From NCBI GenBank assembly GCA_036703985.1, contig DATNQN010000121.1, positions 1-64,000 on the forward strand: 64,000 nt of DNA, read 5' to 3'. Below, in pieces: positions 1 through 10,229 of this stretch. The position numbers and the translations under genes are program-made. Numbering within the stretch: position 1 is the first letter of the stretch; each line of letters begins with the position of its first letter. The notes beneath the pieces were generated by a model. The model made no database searches, had not been told where the DNA came from, and saw only the letters and a program-made list of their open reading frames with translations. The DNA comes from Leptolyngbyaceae cyanobacterium. Its GTDB lineage: Bacteria > Cyanobacteriota > Cyanobacteriia > Cyanobacteriales > Aerosakkonemataceae.

Positions 1-1185
1 GAGTCTGTGCTTACTTTTTACCAAAATATTAGCACTGCCGTTTAGATCGGCTGAAACGAGATGTTTATTTTTTGTTCGATACAATCCACGTTTAATCCTC
101 ATACCAGAAAACGCTTGTTTACTGGGATTGTCGGCATTGTAAACGGGTATATCGTCTTGGTCGAAAAAGCTGGCTTTAGACGAGTAAGATTCTTCTTGCT
201 CAAGATATTCAATTCCATAGCGAAGACACAAAGCTTTGAGTTTTTGTCTCAATTGCCAAAAAGGTATTTGAACAAAGTTTTGATTATTGGAACGCCCAAT
301 GTTAATTTCTTGCTTGATTCCTGGGTTGTACCCTACTATCAATTTGCCAATTTGATGCTTCAAGCAATGCTCAATTATGATTCGAGCAGCCTTGTTCAAA
401 TAATCTCTAACGCAATTGTTGCGCCATTGATAAAGTCGAGCTTGTTTATATGTAAAACTTTTAATCCCCTGTTTGTCTTTTTTCGATTGAAGTTGAGCAT
501 TGCGTTTGTTGTACCACTGATTAATGCTTTTAAGTCTTTTGCCATCAATCAAAAATTGATGCCCTTCAGTGTCGAAACAAGCTGCCAGATTATCAACTCC
601 TAAATCAATAGCCATCGCTGTTTCGGTATCTACTAATGTTTCGATTTTTTCATCTTCGTAGACATACTCGATTTCAAACCATCGAGCCGAATATTTTGGA
701 TGTATTCTTACCTCCTTAATATTTTTGTCTTTCAGCCTTTCGGGGAGTTGGATTTTAACCTCACCGTATTCCTTTTTAAACTCATTGGACATGGGAATGC
801 TAAACACTCCATTCTTGAGTTTAATTCTCGGAATAATCAAGGGGAAATATCCATCTTTGGGCAAGTATTTAGGGAGTTGGGGCTTTTGGTCGCATCTTCC
901 TATGCTAATTGCCTTCAGCAATCCCAAGAAAGCTCTCATACTTCTATCTACCGCTTTCATTGTCTGTTGAGCTATATCGGTATTCAGCAACCGATAGTTT
1001 TCATTGGACTTGCAAATATGGTAGTTAGATTCGTAGGTCAGCCTTTGTCTTTCTTGGAAGAAATACTGCCTACATTCGTACAGTGCCACGTTAAAAAGAT
1101 TCTTACTCATGCGACACAAAGCAGTCAGGGCATTAAACTCCTGCTTGCTAAGTCCTCTGAGTTGGTTTTTCTGAGTGGCGTACAT
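1..1185 (-). CDS. tnpB: TnpB-family RNA-guided nuclease, zinc-finger-less subtype (partial at 3' end)
   Basis: This frame is open for 395 codons from ATG at 1185 to the window edge, so only the last few residues are missing. RuvC-like motifs are in place: AMAIDLGVDNL (Asp194), an LEQEESYSSK block (Glu331/332) and SADLNGSANI (Asp380). The spacing between motifs II and III holds no CxxC pairs; instead it has the RIKRGLYRT segment known from a TnpB subgroup without the zinc ribbon. TnpB proteins are RNA-guided endonucleases that support retention of IS200/IS605 elements. The frame is intact and both the catalytic Asp residues and the Glu are present, so it is probably active. It differs clearly from the second tnpB at 50280-51461, which has the zinc ribbon. 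Confidence 0.88.
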   Translation of the reverse strand, partial: MYATQKNQLRGLSKQEFNALTALCRMSKNLFNVALYECRQYFFQERQRLTYESNYHICKSNENYRLLNTDIAQQTMKAVDRSMRAFLGLLKAISIGRCDQKPQLPKYLPKDGYFPLIIPRIKLKNGVFSIPMSNEFKKEYGEVKIQLPERLKDKNIKEVRIHPKYSARWFEIEYVYEDEKIETLVDTETAMAIDLGVDNLAACFDTEGHQFLIDGKRLKSINQWYNKRNAQLQSKKDKQGIKSFTYKQARLYQWRNNCVRDYLNKAARIIIEHCLKHQIGKLIVGYNPGIKQEINIGRSNNQNFVQIPFWQLRQKLKALCLRYGIEYLEQEESYSSKASFFDQDDIPVYNADNPSKQAFSGMRIKRGLYRTKNKHLVSADLNGSANILVKSKHRL

Positions 1186-1270
1186 ACTTGGTTAATCTCG
1201 CTATATATTTACTATATAGCGAAATTAACTCGAACGTAAAGCCGTCGTAGAACGACGGGGTTTCCACCCA
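1..1270 (-). mobile_element. IS200/IS605-family element carrying tnpB only (cut by window edge)
   Basis: The element consists of a tnpB gene reading toward position 1 and a short upstream end. The upstream end has a compact hairpin at 1242-1258 (CCGTCGT, loop AGA, ACGACGG), which is the kind of subterminal hairpin found at ends of IS200/IS605 elements. A second small palindrome (CTATATA.. TATATAG) lies at 1201-1219. No tnpA is visible. The right end is outside the window, so target site and completeness cannot be judged. Confidence 0.75.
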
Positions 1271-1331
1271 TAATTTTCGATGACAGTTTCAGAATGCGAT
1301 CGCAGCTACATTCTTTACACAAAGGTATTTA

Positions 1332-4028
1332 CTATTTTGATTTAGAAGAATGCTCTCTCAAAGCATCTTCAGTGGACTGATTTTTTAAATGAATCCATTT
1401 TATTAGCTGGATTACTTCATATATATAACTCATTCTCTTTGCAGATACAACAGATGCACTAGCAATTAAGAAAGCAAGAATGGTTGCGGCTACTGGTATC
1501 CATCCTCCTAGAAGAAACAAGGAATAGACAATTAAATATAGAATTACCAGTATCACCGAACTACTAATAAGTAAAATTCCAGTATGGCGAATTTTCCAAA
1601 CTAAAAAACTACCCACAACTGCCGATACCAAAATAAACCCTATTTCTCCGGCTTCTGACCAAAACCAAAACATAGGTCGTCCATCTAAAGCTGCACTAAT
1701 AATTTGACTAACTAAATTGGCTTGAATTTCTACTCCAGCCATCCTTACTGAACTACTAAATAAACTGCTGCTGTAGGGAGTATAGTAAAAGTCATTAAGG
1801 CTCCGAGCAGTAGGGCCAATTAAAACTATGCGATCGCGTAATAAATCGGTAGCTATTCGATTTTCTAGTACATCAGTCATGGAAATTGTTCGGAAACTTT
1901 CTGCCCCTCCCCGCCAATTCAAAAATATTTGATAGCCACCTGCATCAGCATTTACATAACCGCCATCATTGGCTTCAAACGGCACAAATACGGTTTTGCC
2001 TAATTTGAGAAAACCATTGTCTTCTGGTTGGGGATTAATCCCTTTTCCTTGTAAATAAATCATGGCTAGCCTCAGTCCCAAACTGGCAATCGGGGCTTTA
2101 TCTTTTGGCATGAGATAGAGCAAACCACGACGGAGTTTGCTATCTGGATCGATTACTACATCATTAGCGCCCACTCTACCATTCTGGCTGAGGGCTGGTG
2201 GCCCAGCAACGGAAAACCCACGGTTATCTCCTACTACTTTCTCAATACCGATCAAGTTTGGTGTAGATTCAAATACTTTAATTAATTCTGGATGACCGGG
2301 TTCTACTGGTAAATCTCGGTATAAATCTAACCCAATAGCTCTTGGTTGGTAAGATTTAATTTTGACAAGTAACTGGGCTAATTCGCGATCGGGAATTGGC
2401 CACTTGCCTATTTTTTGGATATCGGATTCATTAATACCAACGATTACAATCCGTTCGTCAATCGGTTCTTTGGGACGCCAGAGAAGCAATTGATCGTATG
2501 CTGCAAATTCAAATGCTTGCAGTGCTCCCATAAAACGTATACCTAGCACCAAGCTGGTGGCTGCGATCGCTGCTATTGGTATTTCCCACCAATTTCTACG
2601 ATAAATTCCAAAATCTGCGAACCGTTTTAGCCTCTGCAAAATTTCTTCGCGAGCTTTTTTTTCAGATTGTAAAGCAACTTGAGCTTCTCTTTTTTCGGAT
2701 TCTCGCTCTTTTCTTTCTACCTCTAACGCAATTTGAACTTCTTTAAAATCTAATTCTTGACTAGCAGCCAAAAACTTATAATCCTCATTGCTCAAATTTT
2801 TATCTGCTGCCCAAGTTAGCGCATCCCGTAATGCTAGCCCTCGTAACAAGCGCGATTCATCTTGATAATCAGAATTTAACCAAGCTGTAAAAGCCTCAGA
2901 GTAAGGACGAAGATTATCTAGTTCTTTTTCAACCCAGGTAAAATCGAAAACTGCTTTGTATATGCCATTAGTAACTTTTAAAAATCCTTTTTGCCTGACA
3001 ACTAACCCTGATAAACGCAATTCCATTTGTGCAGAACTATCATCTGCTGGTACTTCACCCTGCTGCAAAATTTGTTGATATAAACCTAGCAGGCGACTGG
3101 CGCGTTTTTCATTTCTGAGAATACGATCGCGAATAGTCTTCAAATGTTCGGGTTCGTCCTGCGCTTCCCAATTCTCGATAATGCGCTTGCTTACCAACTC
3201 CTCTATCCACTCCTTTTCACCTCCTACTTGCTGCGAGGATAAATCTGAAGTAAGCACCAATTTACAAACCTTCTGTGTCAGAAACGGTTGTCCGCCTGTC
3301 CAAGCTAAAATTTTCTTCATTACAGCTTGGGGATCGCTCACTTTTTCTGCTAAACCTTTCGCTAAAGGTTCTGCTTCTTGTAATTGAAAGCCAGTTAATG
3401 GGATAGCACGACCAATATTAAACGGCGTGCGTTGCTTATCTTGGATTAAATCAGAAGGAGTCGCCACTCCAATAATTGCAAAAGTAATACGTCGATAGTC
3501 TCGATTATCTGCCCGTCTGTTATAGCATTCACGGATTGCTGCAAAAAAGTCATCGATATTAAAAGGTAAACTCAGAACGCTATCTATTTCATCAACAAAT
3601 ATAACGATATTTCCACTAATTGATTTTAATAAAACTGTTTCAATAAACTTACTAAATCTTTGGACAAAAGACAGCAAACTACAACTAGTCCACCAAGTTT
3701 CTAGATCGAAACTTTCATATAAATTCAAGCTGGTCACGATGCTATCAATTACCCCAGCATACCATTGCTCTGGCGTGATATCCCAAGTACCGATCGCAGT
3801 AATATCCACCGCAGCACAAGCCACTCCCTCTCCTTGCAAGCGCTGCATCGTCTGCACCCGCAAACTAGACTTCCCCATTTGTCGGGAATTCAACACATAA
3901 CAAAACTCACCCCCCTTCAACGCCTCAAAAAAGTCAGAGTCCGCCTGTCGCACCACATAAGAAGGGGCATCAACTGGCAGACTTCCTCCCACTTGGTAGT
4001 GATAGTCTGAGGTTCGTGATGGGTTCAT
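1332..4028 (-). CDS. AAA-like domain (AAA_35) protein with CHASE2 sensor domain and C-terminal membrane helices
   Basis: An 898-residue protein. Residues 10-370 form the AAA-like NTPase module seen in three neighbours: opening [11 protein letters not shown]-loop NSRQMGKSS (Lys53), Walker [10 protein letters not shown] (Asp146/Glu147), TPFNIGR sensor segment and a GGQPFLTQ motif as in STAND-type ATPases. A charged coiled stretch (about 430-470) leads to a membrane helix (about 480-505), then a CHASE2 domain (about 505-780, [20 protein letters not shown] to the [10 protein letters not shown] block), then about three membrane helices near 790-870. CHASE2 is an extracytoplasmic sensor usually followed by an output domain such as a cyclase or kinase. 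Here the protein stops soon after the helices, so no output domain is present. A separate degenerate cyclase gene lies just upstream. The ligand is unknown. Confidence 0.85.
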   Translation of the reverse strand: MNPSRTSDYHYQVGGSLPVDAPSYVVRQADSDFFEALKGGEFCYVLNSRQMGKSSLRVQTMQRLQGEGVACAAVDITAIGTWDITPEQWYAGVIDSIVTSLNLYESFDLETWWTSCSLLSFVQRFSKFIETVLLKSISGNIVIFVDEIDSVLSLPFNIDDFFAAIRECYNRRADNRDYRRITFAIIGVATPSDLIQDKQRTPFNIGRAIPLTGFQLQEAEPLAKGLAEKVSDPQAVMKKILAWTGGQPFLTQKVCKLVLTSDLSSQQVGGEKEWIEELVSKRIIENWEAQDEPEHLKTIRDRILRNEKRASRLLGLYQQILQQGEVPADDSSAQMELRLSGLVVRQKGFLKVTNGIYKAVFDFTWVEKELDNLRPYSEAFTAWLNSDYQDESRLLRGLALRDALTWAADKNLSNEDYKFLAASQELDFKEVQIALEVERKERESEKREAQVALQSEKKAREEILQRLKRFADFGIYRRNWWEIPIAAIAATSLVLGIRFMGALQAFEFAAYDQLLLWRPKEPIDERIVIVGINESDIQKIGKWPIPDRELAQLLVKIKSYQPRAIGLDLYRDLPVEPGHPELIKVFESTPNLIGIEKVVGDNRGFSVAGPPALSQNGRVGANDVVIDPDSKLRRGLLYLMPKDKAPIASLGLRLAMIYLQGKGINPQPEDNGFLKLGKTVFVPFEANDGGYVNADAGGYQIFLNWRGGAESFRTISMTDVLENRIATDLLRDRIVLIGPTARSLNDFYYTPYSSSLFSSSVRMAGVEIQANLVSQIISAALDGRPMFWFWSEAGEIGFILVSAVVGSFLVWKIRHTGILLISSSVILVILYLIVYSLFLLGGWIPVAATILAFLIASASVVSAKRMSYIYEVIQLIKWIHLKNQSTEDALREHSSKSK

Positions 4029-4148
4029 CGGAGCAAAACCCTATACTGATTAGGACTTAGGCAACAGGTACAAAGAGATAGTTGAATTTATAACTTTTTC
4101 ACCTTCTCCCTTTCAGCCCTAATTATACGCTATCAATTCCCAAAAATA

Positions 4149-5054
4149 TTAAGCCAAAGGCCAAACTCCATTCCAATCTTCTGATGGAGGATTTTGCAGA
4201 AAATACTGACACCGTTTGAGGTAAATTTTCGATGGTTTATCGTTATATTTCAAGTCTTCCACAATCGTAGCAAATTCATTCATCGCTTTTCTAAATTTCC
4301 GATCCAGATAATGTTCTCGCCCTTTATTGTAATGTTCAAATATCTGATGTTTCTCTTCGGAAATTTGATCGGACAGTAATCCAACAACTTCATAAATAAC
4401 TATTGGATCATCCTTCTCCTTAACTGAAATATAATCCAATTCCCTAGCTTTAATCTGCTGTGAGCAAACTTGATAAGTATTTTGGCCGATCACGATGTCG
4501 CAGCCATATTGTTTGCTCATTTCTTCTAAATAAGTAGCAATTTTCACTCCTTTACCGATGATCGTAAACTGATTAAGTCGGCTGGAACCAAAATTACCAG
4601 TAATTACCGGATCGGAATTAATCCCCACACCCATTTGAATGGTTGGTTTTTGATTGGCTACTAGAGAGGCATTAAATTCTGCTAATTGATGGCGCATGGC
4701 TAAGGCAGTTTGTACTGACATCCAGGGATGATTTTCTAATGGGGCAATCGCCCCAAAAGTTACCATGATCGAATCGCCAATATATTTATCTAAAGTACCG
4801 TTGTACTTAACTACTACCTCCGACATTGCTTCAAAATATCTATTCAGCAGACTAACTACTTCTACTGGTTCCATACTTTCAATCAAAGTAGAGAAACTGC
4901 GGATACCTGCAAATAAAATGGAAGCTTCCTGACGATCGCCTTGCCATCTGGTATCATCCATTCTCAGTAATTCCTCTGTTAATCCCTGAGACATATAGCC
5001 AACCATTGTACTCCTGAAGTGTTTCTCAGAACTGATTTGCCCAATCCTTACCAA
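4149..5054 (-). CDS. Class III nucleotide cyclase homology protein, probably catalytically dead
   Basis: A 301-residue soluble protein. Residues about 40-205 align with the class III adenylate/guanylate cyclase domain: ASILFAGIRSFS, DKYIGDSIMVTFG, GVGINSDPVITGNFGSS and FTIIGKGVKIATYLEE. The family needs two metal-binding Asp residues; the first (FADIRGF in active enzymes) is Gly here, while the second (GDS) is kept. In the last motif the usual IGDxVNxAxRLE is IGKGVKIATYLEE, so the purine-contacting Asp and the transition-state Asn and Arg are replaced by Lys, Lys and Tyr. I infer a pseudo-cyclase acting as a partner or nucleotide-binding regulator. It lies 120 bp upstream of the CHASE2-AAA gene in the same direction and may form an operon with it. 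The C-terminal 90 residues are helical and unassigned. Confidence 0.75.
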   Translation of the reverse strand: MVRIGQISSEKHFRSTMVGYMSQGLTEELLRMDDTRWQGDRQEASILFAGIRSFSTLIESMEPVEVVSLLNRYFEAMSEVVVKYNGTLDKYIGDSIMVTFGAIAPLENHPWMSVQTALAMRHQLAEFNASLVANQKPTIQMGVGINSDPVITGNFGSSRLNQFTIIGKGVKIATYLEEMSKQYGCDIVIGQNTYQVCSQQIKARELDYISVKEKDDPIVIYEVVGLLSDQISEEKHQIFEHYNKGREHYLDRKFRKAMNEFATIVEDLKYNDKPSKIYLKRCQYFLQNPPSEDWNGVWPLA

Positions 5055-5593
5055 TGCACCATAAACGAGGTTTCAGTGTTGGTATCTGCAAGTGTAATAA
5101 TTAACAGAATGACGCTAAAATACTTTTAACGCAATGAGTCAAGGCAGGGGTGACATTGATTTGCGTCAACATCAAGGTGAGATTCGCATCACTGCCTATA
5201 ATCAGATTGACTGGTATACTCCCAAACCGAACTCTTGATTGGTTGGGCGCTGGAAGCTACCAAGTATAATTTCACTAAAAACGTGCCACATTTACTATTT
5301 TGGTAGGAAGCCACGGATTAGGGGGAAATTTATTGACGCTGTTAAAGTGAATCGGTAAAAGAAGATCGACCTTTTAGAAAATGCAAAGCTCAACCATACT
5401 GTTATTCTGATGAAAACGATAAATGCGATCGTATTTAAAAGTTTAAATATTAACTAATACTCTTAATCATTAACTAAAGCAAAATATTGTAAACAAATAC
5501 AAATTTTCTCTCTCAACGCTGGAAGTTTCCTTCCGATTCAGCTTGAATATTAGCTCTACTCTATGTATACTTATCCATCTCATCAGCACTTAT
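5055..5593. other. Intergenic stretch with only a short remnant-like frame
   Basis: About 540 bases between the degenerate cyclase and the small secreted protein. Apart from the 34-codon frame at 5134-5238 I see no gene, RNA or strong hairpin. The stretch is AT-rich and may contain the promoter of the 5054 gene at its left end. Confidence 0.4.
5134..5238 (+). CDS. Possible 34-aa frame or gene remnant
   Basis: ATG at 5134, TGA at 5236. The product begins MSQGRGDIDLRQHQGEIR and ends WYTPKPNS. It is hydrophilic with balanced composition, which is unlike random AT-rich DNA, but there is no ribosome binding site worth the name and I do not recognise it. It could be a fragment of a decayed gene. 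Low confidence. Confidence 0.2.
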   Translation: MSQGRGDIDLRQHQGEIRITAYNQIDWYTPKPNS

Positions 5594-5869
5594 TTATTTC
5601 TTGTCCGACGAATCCCCTCCTCTGGTATCTGGAGAACCCCTGTCTGGAGGCGCAGCATCAGCAACCACCGTTTGTTGACAATTTTGAGACAAATCGCTGT
5701 TTGCCAGATCCTCTTGACTGAGGATCGTGTTAACCGAGCTAGTTCCTCCCGGTATGAGATGGCAGCCAGCCAGATCCGATTCGCTGGCGTCATTAGCTTT
5801 TAGATTACTAGCGATCGCATGAGAACCGCTCAGTAAAATTACTGCCATAACTAGTAAAACTTTTTGCAT
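5594..5869 (-). CDS. Small secreted protein, function unknown
   Basis: A 91-residue protein. The start at 5869 is chosen because AGGAGA lies 6 bases upstream and because the product then opens with a clean signal peptide (MQKVLLVMAVILLSGSHAIA, cleavage likely after AIA or ASN). An upstream in-frame start at 5929 would bury that signal. The mature part of about 70 residues is polar, has two Cys (GCHLIP and QNCQQ) and ends in a Gly/Asp/Ser-rich tail (DRGSPDTRGGDSSDKK). The Cys pair could form a disulphide in the periplasm. I do not recognise a family. It sits alone inside the AAA_35 gene cluster on the same strand. Confidence 0.6.
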   Translation of the reverse strand: MQKVLLVMAVILLSGSHAIASNLKANDASESDLAGCHLIPGGTSSVNTILSQEDLANSDLSQNCQQTVVADAAPPDRGSPDTRGGDSSDKK

Positions 5870-5929
5870 ATCTTTCTCCTGATTGCGTTTAACGGTTGAG
5901 ATGAAAAGCTTATTTAATAAGTTCCTCAC

Positions 5930-6507
5930 AATACCTCTGGTTTCGTGTAGATTTGATGAAGATTTCGATTGATATCCACAGTAGGAAAAACCGAATAATC
6001 TCTAATTTCTCAAGAAATATAGCTGGGTTCCGGACAACTTTATAAATTTACTGCCCGAGCGAAAACAGCGTTGGCAAAGATAGCATTTTGCTAGGTTCTT
6101 GAAAAGAGAGGTTTTCCCTATCGATCGACTACACATCCAATTACCGATCGCACCCTCAACCCGATTTTCCCTTCTCTTCCTCTTGTAGCACCACTAAATT
6201 AGATATTTCAAATATCCAGTCTGAAGGGATATCGAATACTGCACCCAAAGCTTTAATCTGGAATTTCTCATTCTATTAACAGGCTAAGCCGTTAACCATA
6301 TAAAATGGTTTGCTTGTCTTAATTATTACATACTCTGCTAGCTTAGCAATTTTTATATATTTAACGATAAAGTTTTACACATCCCTTTCCTCACATCTTG
6401 CACCAGACTTAGAAATGAAGTACGCATAACTAACTGCTAACAGAAACCCGGTTTCTTCAAGAAACCGGGTTTCTATCCCGTACTTCACTTAACTGGAATC
6501 TGCTGTA
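5930..6507. other. Intergenic region with a GAAACCCGG palindrome
   Basis: Nearly 580 bases without a gene. The one clear structure is the palindrome at 6442-6474, 34 bases downstream of the stop codon of the WD40 gene, where it could act as a terminator. The remainder is AT-rich and shows nothing I can assign. Confidence 0.45.
6442..6474. repeat. Dispersed palindrome (GAAACCCGG family), copy 1
   Basis: A near-perfect inverted repeat with arms AGAAACCCGGTTTCTT and its complement around a C/A centre. Close copies occur at 18540-18572, 24087-24125 and 42229-42261. It lies just past the 3' end of the minus-strand WD40 gene, so it may act as a terminator or mRNA-end hairpin. Confidence 0.8.
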
Positions 6508-9500
6508 TCAGCCACAAACCTTTAATGCTTCCGAACGGTTAGCAAGGTAATCTTTTAACCACAAGCAACTTCGGTTCAACAATTCATCCAACTTTTCAAT
6601 TCGCCACAACCGCACCATGCCATCCTTTCCTACGGTAGCTAGATAGCGCCCGTCCGATCGAAAACTAGCGCTATAAATTCTGCCTCGATGACCGCTAAAT
6701 TGGGCAATTTGTTTACCAGAAGGAAGTTGTAACTGTACCGTGCCATCTTGACCCGCAGTAGCTAAAAGCTGTCCGTCCGGCGTAAAACTGACGCTCAAAA
6801 CGCCCCCCTGACCGGTATTAAATTTAGCTACTTCTTGACCGGATAAATTCCAAACGCGAATTGTCGTGTCTATTCCCGCACTAACTAAACGCTGTCCGTC
6901 AGGACGAAAGCTGATGCTGAATACTTCTCCTTCATAACCATCGAATCGCGAGATTTGTTTACCGGATAAATCCCAAAGCCTAATCGTTCCATCCTTTCCA
7001 GCCGTAGCTATATATTTGCCATCGGGACTAAAAGAAATGCAATTAATTGATGCCCGATGACCTTTCAATAGAGTTAACAAAACAGGTTGCTTTCCAGAAA
7101 TTTCCCAAACTCTAGCCATCCCATCTTTTCCAGCCGTAGCTATATATTTGCCGTCCGGACTAAAGCTGAGAGTATAAACGCGGTTTGGATGAGGAAGTAA
7201 TCGATCGAAACTTAACTGCTTTGGTTGAGAAAATTTCCACAGCCTCACCGTAGAATCGTTACCTGCTGTAGCTATTTGCCGTCCGTTCGGGCTGAAAGCG
7301 ACGCTGTTGACGCTACCCCGATGACCTTTCAATTGGCCGATTTTTTCACCTGATAAGTTCCAAAGCCGAACAGTATCATCTTCGCCAGCCGTAGCCAAGA
7401 TTTGTCCGTTTGGACTAAAGCCAACACTCCAAGACTCACCGGAATTACCGCGCCATTGAGATTTTAACTGCCGGGACAAGCCTACTGGCTGGGATAGATT
7501 CCAAAGCCGCACGGTACGGTCTGCCCCGGCGGTAACCAGATATTTTCCATCGGGGCTGAAACTGAGATCGTATACCCAATTTTGATGACCGTTGAGTTGA
7601 ACTAGCTGCTGTCCGGAGATGTCCCAAAGTCGGGCTTTGCCATCTGCGCTGCCGGTAGCGATAGTTTGTCCATCGGGGCTGAACGCTACGCTGAAAACCC
7701 AATCCCGGCTACTCTTCCATTGCACTAACTGTTGTCCGGATAAGTTCCAAACTCGAACGGTGGTGTCTAATCCAGTAGTAGCTAGGCGCTTTCCATCCGG
7801 GCTAAAGCTGAGGCTGTAAACGGTGTCTTGATGTCCTTTAAATAAAGCTACTTGTTTGCCGGATAAGTCCCAAAGTCGGGCGGTGCGATCCTCGCTGGCG
7901 GTGGCTAAGTGCTTGCCATCCGGACTGAAACCGATACTTAATACGGCGTCTTGGTGACCTTTCAATTCAGCTATTTGCTGTCCTGATAAACGCCAAAGTT
8001 TAGCCGTCCCATCGTCGGCTGCTGTAGCGAGATATTCTCCGTTCGGGCTGAAAGTAACATAGTTGACTTTGGTCGAATGGGCTTTGAATTGCCGTATTTG
8101 CTTGCCGGCTAAGTTCCATAGGGTGAGGCTGCCATCCTCTGCGGCGGTGGCTAGCTGCTGTCCGTTGGGGCTAAAAGCGATACTGTTGAATTTAGTTTGA
8201 GGAGTTTTTAATCTAGCTACTTGTTTTCCCGATAAGTTCCAAAGTCGGGCGATGCCGTCTTCGGCGGCGCTGGCAATTAGTTTTCCATCGGGGCTAAAAC
8301 TGACGCTGCGAACTCGGTCTTGATGACCTTTAAATAGGTTTTGTTCGTGAATGTTGTTGAGGATGGTATGTAAGGCCCAGAGTGGACTGATGGCTGGGTA
8401 TTTTTCTAAAGTACGATCGCTTTTGACGATTTCCTGTAATCTTTTGCCAGCTTGTACGGCTGATAATAATGCTTCTAATTCTCCCCATTCAAACTGTCGA
8501 AGAGCGCTCGTTCCTGCTTGCTCTAGCTTGACGGCTTGCTGGGCTTGCTTGACGGCGGTACTGGCCCACACTACGACGACGATCGCTAAAATGAAAATTC
8601 CCGCCAGCCCAGCAAATCCTTTGCGAATTGTCCGCCTAGCTTTCTTTTGCGCTGCGGCGAGAATTCGATTAGCTTCTATCTGAGCATCTAATGCAGTTTG
8701 GACTTGTTGCTTGTCTAATTGTTGGCAGGCTGCTAAAAATTGATAATCGCGATCGCTCAAACTTTTATCTGCCGCCCAAGCCAGGGCATCCTTTAACGCC
8801 TGTCCGTACAACAACCAGGACTGATCCTGACAGTTGGAAGCGATCCAAGCCGTTAATACTTCTGCGTAAGGACGCAGCGCCGCAAATTCTCTTTCTACCC
8901 AAGTTTGATTAAAAACCGATTCGTAAATCCGGTTGTAAACTTTTAATTTTCCCTTCTGCTCTACAACTAATCCTAAAAGCCGTAATTCCATTTGTTCGCA
9001 ACTGTCATCGGCTTTTAGTTGCCCTTTGTGTAAAATTTGCTGGTATATTCCGAGCAGTCTAGCCGTGCGCTGTCCGTTACTCAATACGCGATCGCGAATC
9101 GTCCGCAAATGCTCTGGCTCGTCTTGAGATTCCCAATGTTCGATTACTTGGGTTTTCACTAAGTTTTCTACCCACTCTGTTTCCACACCCCGTCCGATCC
9201 GCTCTTCTGAAGTAAGAATTAATTTGCACAACTTTTGAGTGAGAAATGGTTGTCCGCCCGTCCACGCTAAAACTTCTTGCAGCACTCTTTGCGGATCGCT
9301 ACTTTTGCTTTCTAAACCTCTCGCTAACGGTTCAATTTCATTTAATTGAAAACCTTTTAACTCGATCGCTTTACCGATATTAAAAGGCGTGCGATGCTTG
9401 TCCTGGATTAAATCGGAAGGAGTTGCCACTCCCAACAAAGCAAACGTAAGGCGCTTATACTCTATTTTATCAGCCCGTTGATTATAGCAATCCCGAATAA

Positions 9501-10023
9501 AAACAAAGAAATCATCAATAGAAAAACTTAAACTGAGAATGCTATCGATTTCATCGATAAAAATCACTATTTTTCCCGCGATCTCCGGTAATAATACTTC
9601 TTCAATAAATTGACTCAAACGCTGTACCGGAGACAAAAAATCTTCATCTCTCCACCAAGTTCTTAAGTTGATTTTGTCACTGAGATGAAAACTAGCTATC
9701 AAGTTGCGAACAATACCTGCATACCACTGATCGGGCGTAATGTGTTGGCTGCCAACTTTGGTAAGATCGATCGCGGCACAAGCAAACCCTTCTGCTTGCA
9801 ACCTATTCATCGTCTGCACCCGCAAGCTAGATTTACCCATCTGTCGGGAATTCAACACATAACAAAATTCTCCGGCTTTTAGGGCATCATATAATTCTCG
9901 ATCCGCCTGTCGTCTCACGTAAGTTAGAGCATCTATGGGAAGACTCCCACCCACTTGATATTGATAGGCTGGTTGATCTTCTGCACTCAAGGCATAACTC
10001 TTAAAATATGCTCCCATATACAT
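6508..10023 (-). CDS. AAA_35 NTPase fused to 14 WD40 repeats
   Basis: A 1171-residue protein. The first 370 residues are the shared AAA-like module ([11 protein letters not shown]-loop NSRQMGKSS with Lys64, Walker [26 protein letters not shown]). One membrane helix follows at about 470-492 ([15 protein letters not shown]). From about 565 to the C-terminus I count 14 WD40 units, most with FSPDGK, LATA and a final RLWNLSG-like strand; that number suits two seven-bladed propellers. Such proteins are common in filamentous cyanobacteria and are thought to be signal-responsive scaffolds, but their function is not established. The repeat units are highly similar at the protein level, pointing to amplification. 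Transcription is probably with the upstream AAA_35 gene or from the 206-bp gap that holds a MITE copy. Confidence 0.85.
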   Translation of the reverse strand: MYMGAYFKSYALSAEDQPAYQYQVGGSLPIDALTYVRRQADRELYDALKAGEFCYVLNSRQMGKSSLRVQTMNRLQAEGFACAAIDLTKVGSQHITPDQWYAGIVRNLIASFHLSDKINLRTWWRDEDFLSPVQRLSQFIEEVLLPEIAGKIVIFIDEIDSILSLSFSIDDFFVFIRDCYNQRADKIEYKRLTFALLGVATPSDLIQDKHRTPFNIGKAIELKGFQLNEIEPLARGLESKSSDPQRVLQEVLAWTGGQPFLTQKLCKLILTSEERIGRGVETEWVENLVKTQVIEHWESQDEPEHLRTIRDRVLSNGQRTARLLGIYQQILHKGQLKADDSCEQMELRLLGLVVEQKGKLKVYNRIYESVFNQTWVEREFAALRPYAEVLTAWIASNCQDQSWLLYGQALKDALAWAADKSLSDRDYQFLAACQQLDKQQVQTALDAQIEANRILAAAQKKARRTIRKGFAGLAGIFILAIVVVVWASTAVKQAQQAVKLEQAGTSALRQFEWGELEALLSAVQAGKRLQEIVKSDRTLEKYPAISPLWALHTILNNIHEQNLFKGHQDRVRSVSFSPDGKLIASAAEDGIARLWNLSGKQVARLKTPQTKFNSIAFSPNGQQLATAAEDGSLTLWNLAGKQIRQFKAHSTKVNYVTFSPNGEYLATAADDGTAKLWRLSGQQIAELKGHQDAVLSIGFSPDGKHLATASEDRTARLWDLSGKQVALFKGHQDTVYSLSFSPDGKRLATTGLDTTVRVWNLSGQQLVQWKSSRDWVFSVAFSPDGQTIATGSADGKARLWDISGQQLVQLNGHQNWVYDLSFSPDGKYLVTAGADRTVRLWNLSQPVGLSRQLKSQWRGNSGESWSVGFSPNGQILATAGEDDTVRLWNLSGEKIGQLKGHRGSVNSVAFSPNGRQIATAGNDSTVRLWKFSQPKQLSFDRLLPHPNRVYTLSFSPDGKYIATAGKDGMARVWEISGKQPVLLTLLKGHRASINCISFSPDGKYIATAGKDGTIRLWDLSGKQISRFDGYEGEVFSISFRPDGQRLVSAGIDTTIRVWNLSGQEVAKFNTGQGGVLSVSFTPDGQLLATAGQDGTVQLQLPSGKQIAQFSGHRGRIYSASFRSDGRYLATVGKDGMVRLWRIEKLDELLNRSCLWLKDYLANRSEALKVCG

Positions 10024-10119
10024 TTTAGATTGGGGAAGGATGAAGTGTGAAGGATGAAGTATGAAGGATAAGATAAAAATTTTTCCCCATCCCCCTATCC
10101 CTTCATTCCCTCATCAAAA

Positions 10120-10223
10120 TATAGCCGTCCTATTTGAGTAATTAACCCCACCCTAGCCCTCCCCTTACCAAGGGGAGGGTTGGGAGGGGTCTAGTTGTTC
10201 GCAATTCATTTAGGATTGCTATA
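10120..10223. mobile_element. 104-bp MITE-like repeat, copy 1
   Basis: Terminal inverted repeats read TATAGCCGTCCTA at the left and, on the other strand, TATAGCAATCCTA at the right; the inside is a strong palindrome built on AGCCCTCCCCTT and AAGGGGAGGG. A second copy of the same length lies at 29753-29856. TA at both ends suggests an IS630/Tc1-type target. No coding capacity. Confidence 0.75.
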
Positions 10224-10229
10224 CTATGG

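Noticed and set aside
240-270. Apparent frameshift in the first tnpB near its middle
   Set aside because: Careful counting of the T-run (five T) keeps the frame open to the window edge, so the gene is intact as far as it can be seen.
6700-8330. Regularly spaced similar DNA segments resembling a repeat array
   Set aside because: The spacing equals WD40 units of one open reading frame, so these are coding repeats and not a CRISPR array.
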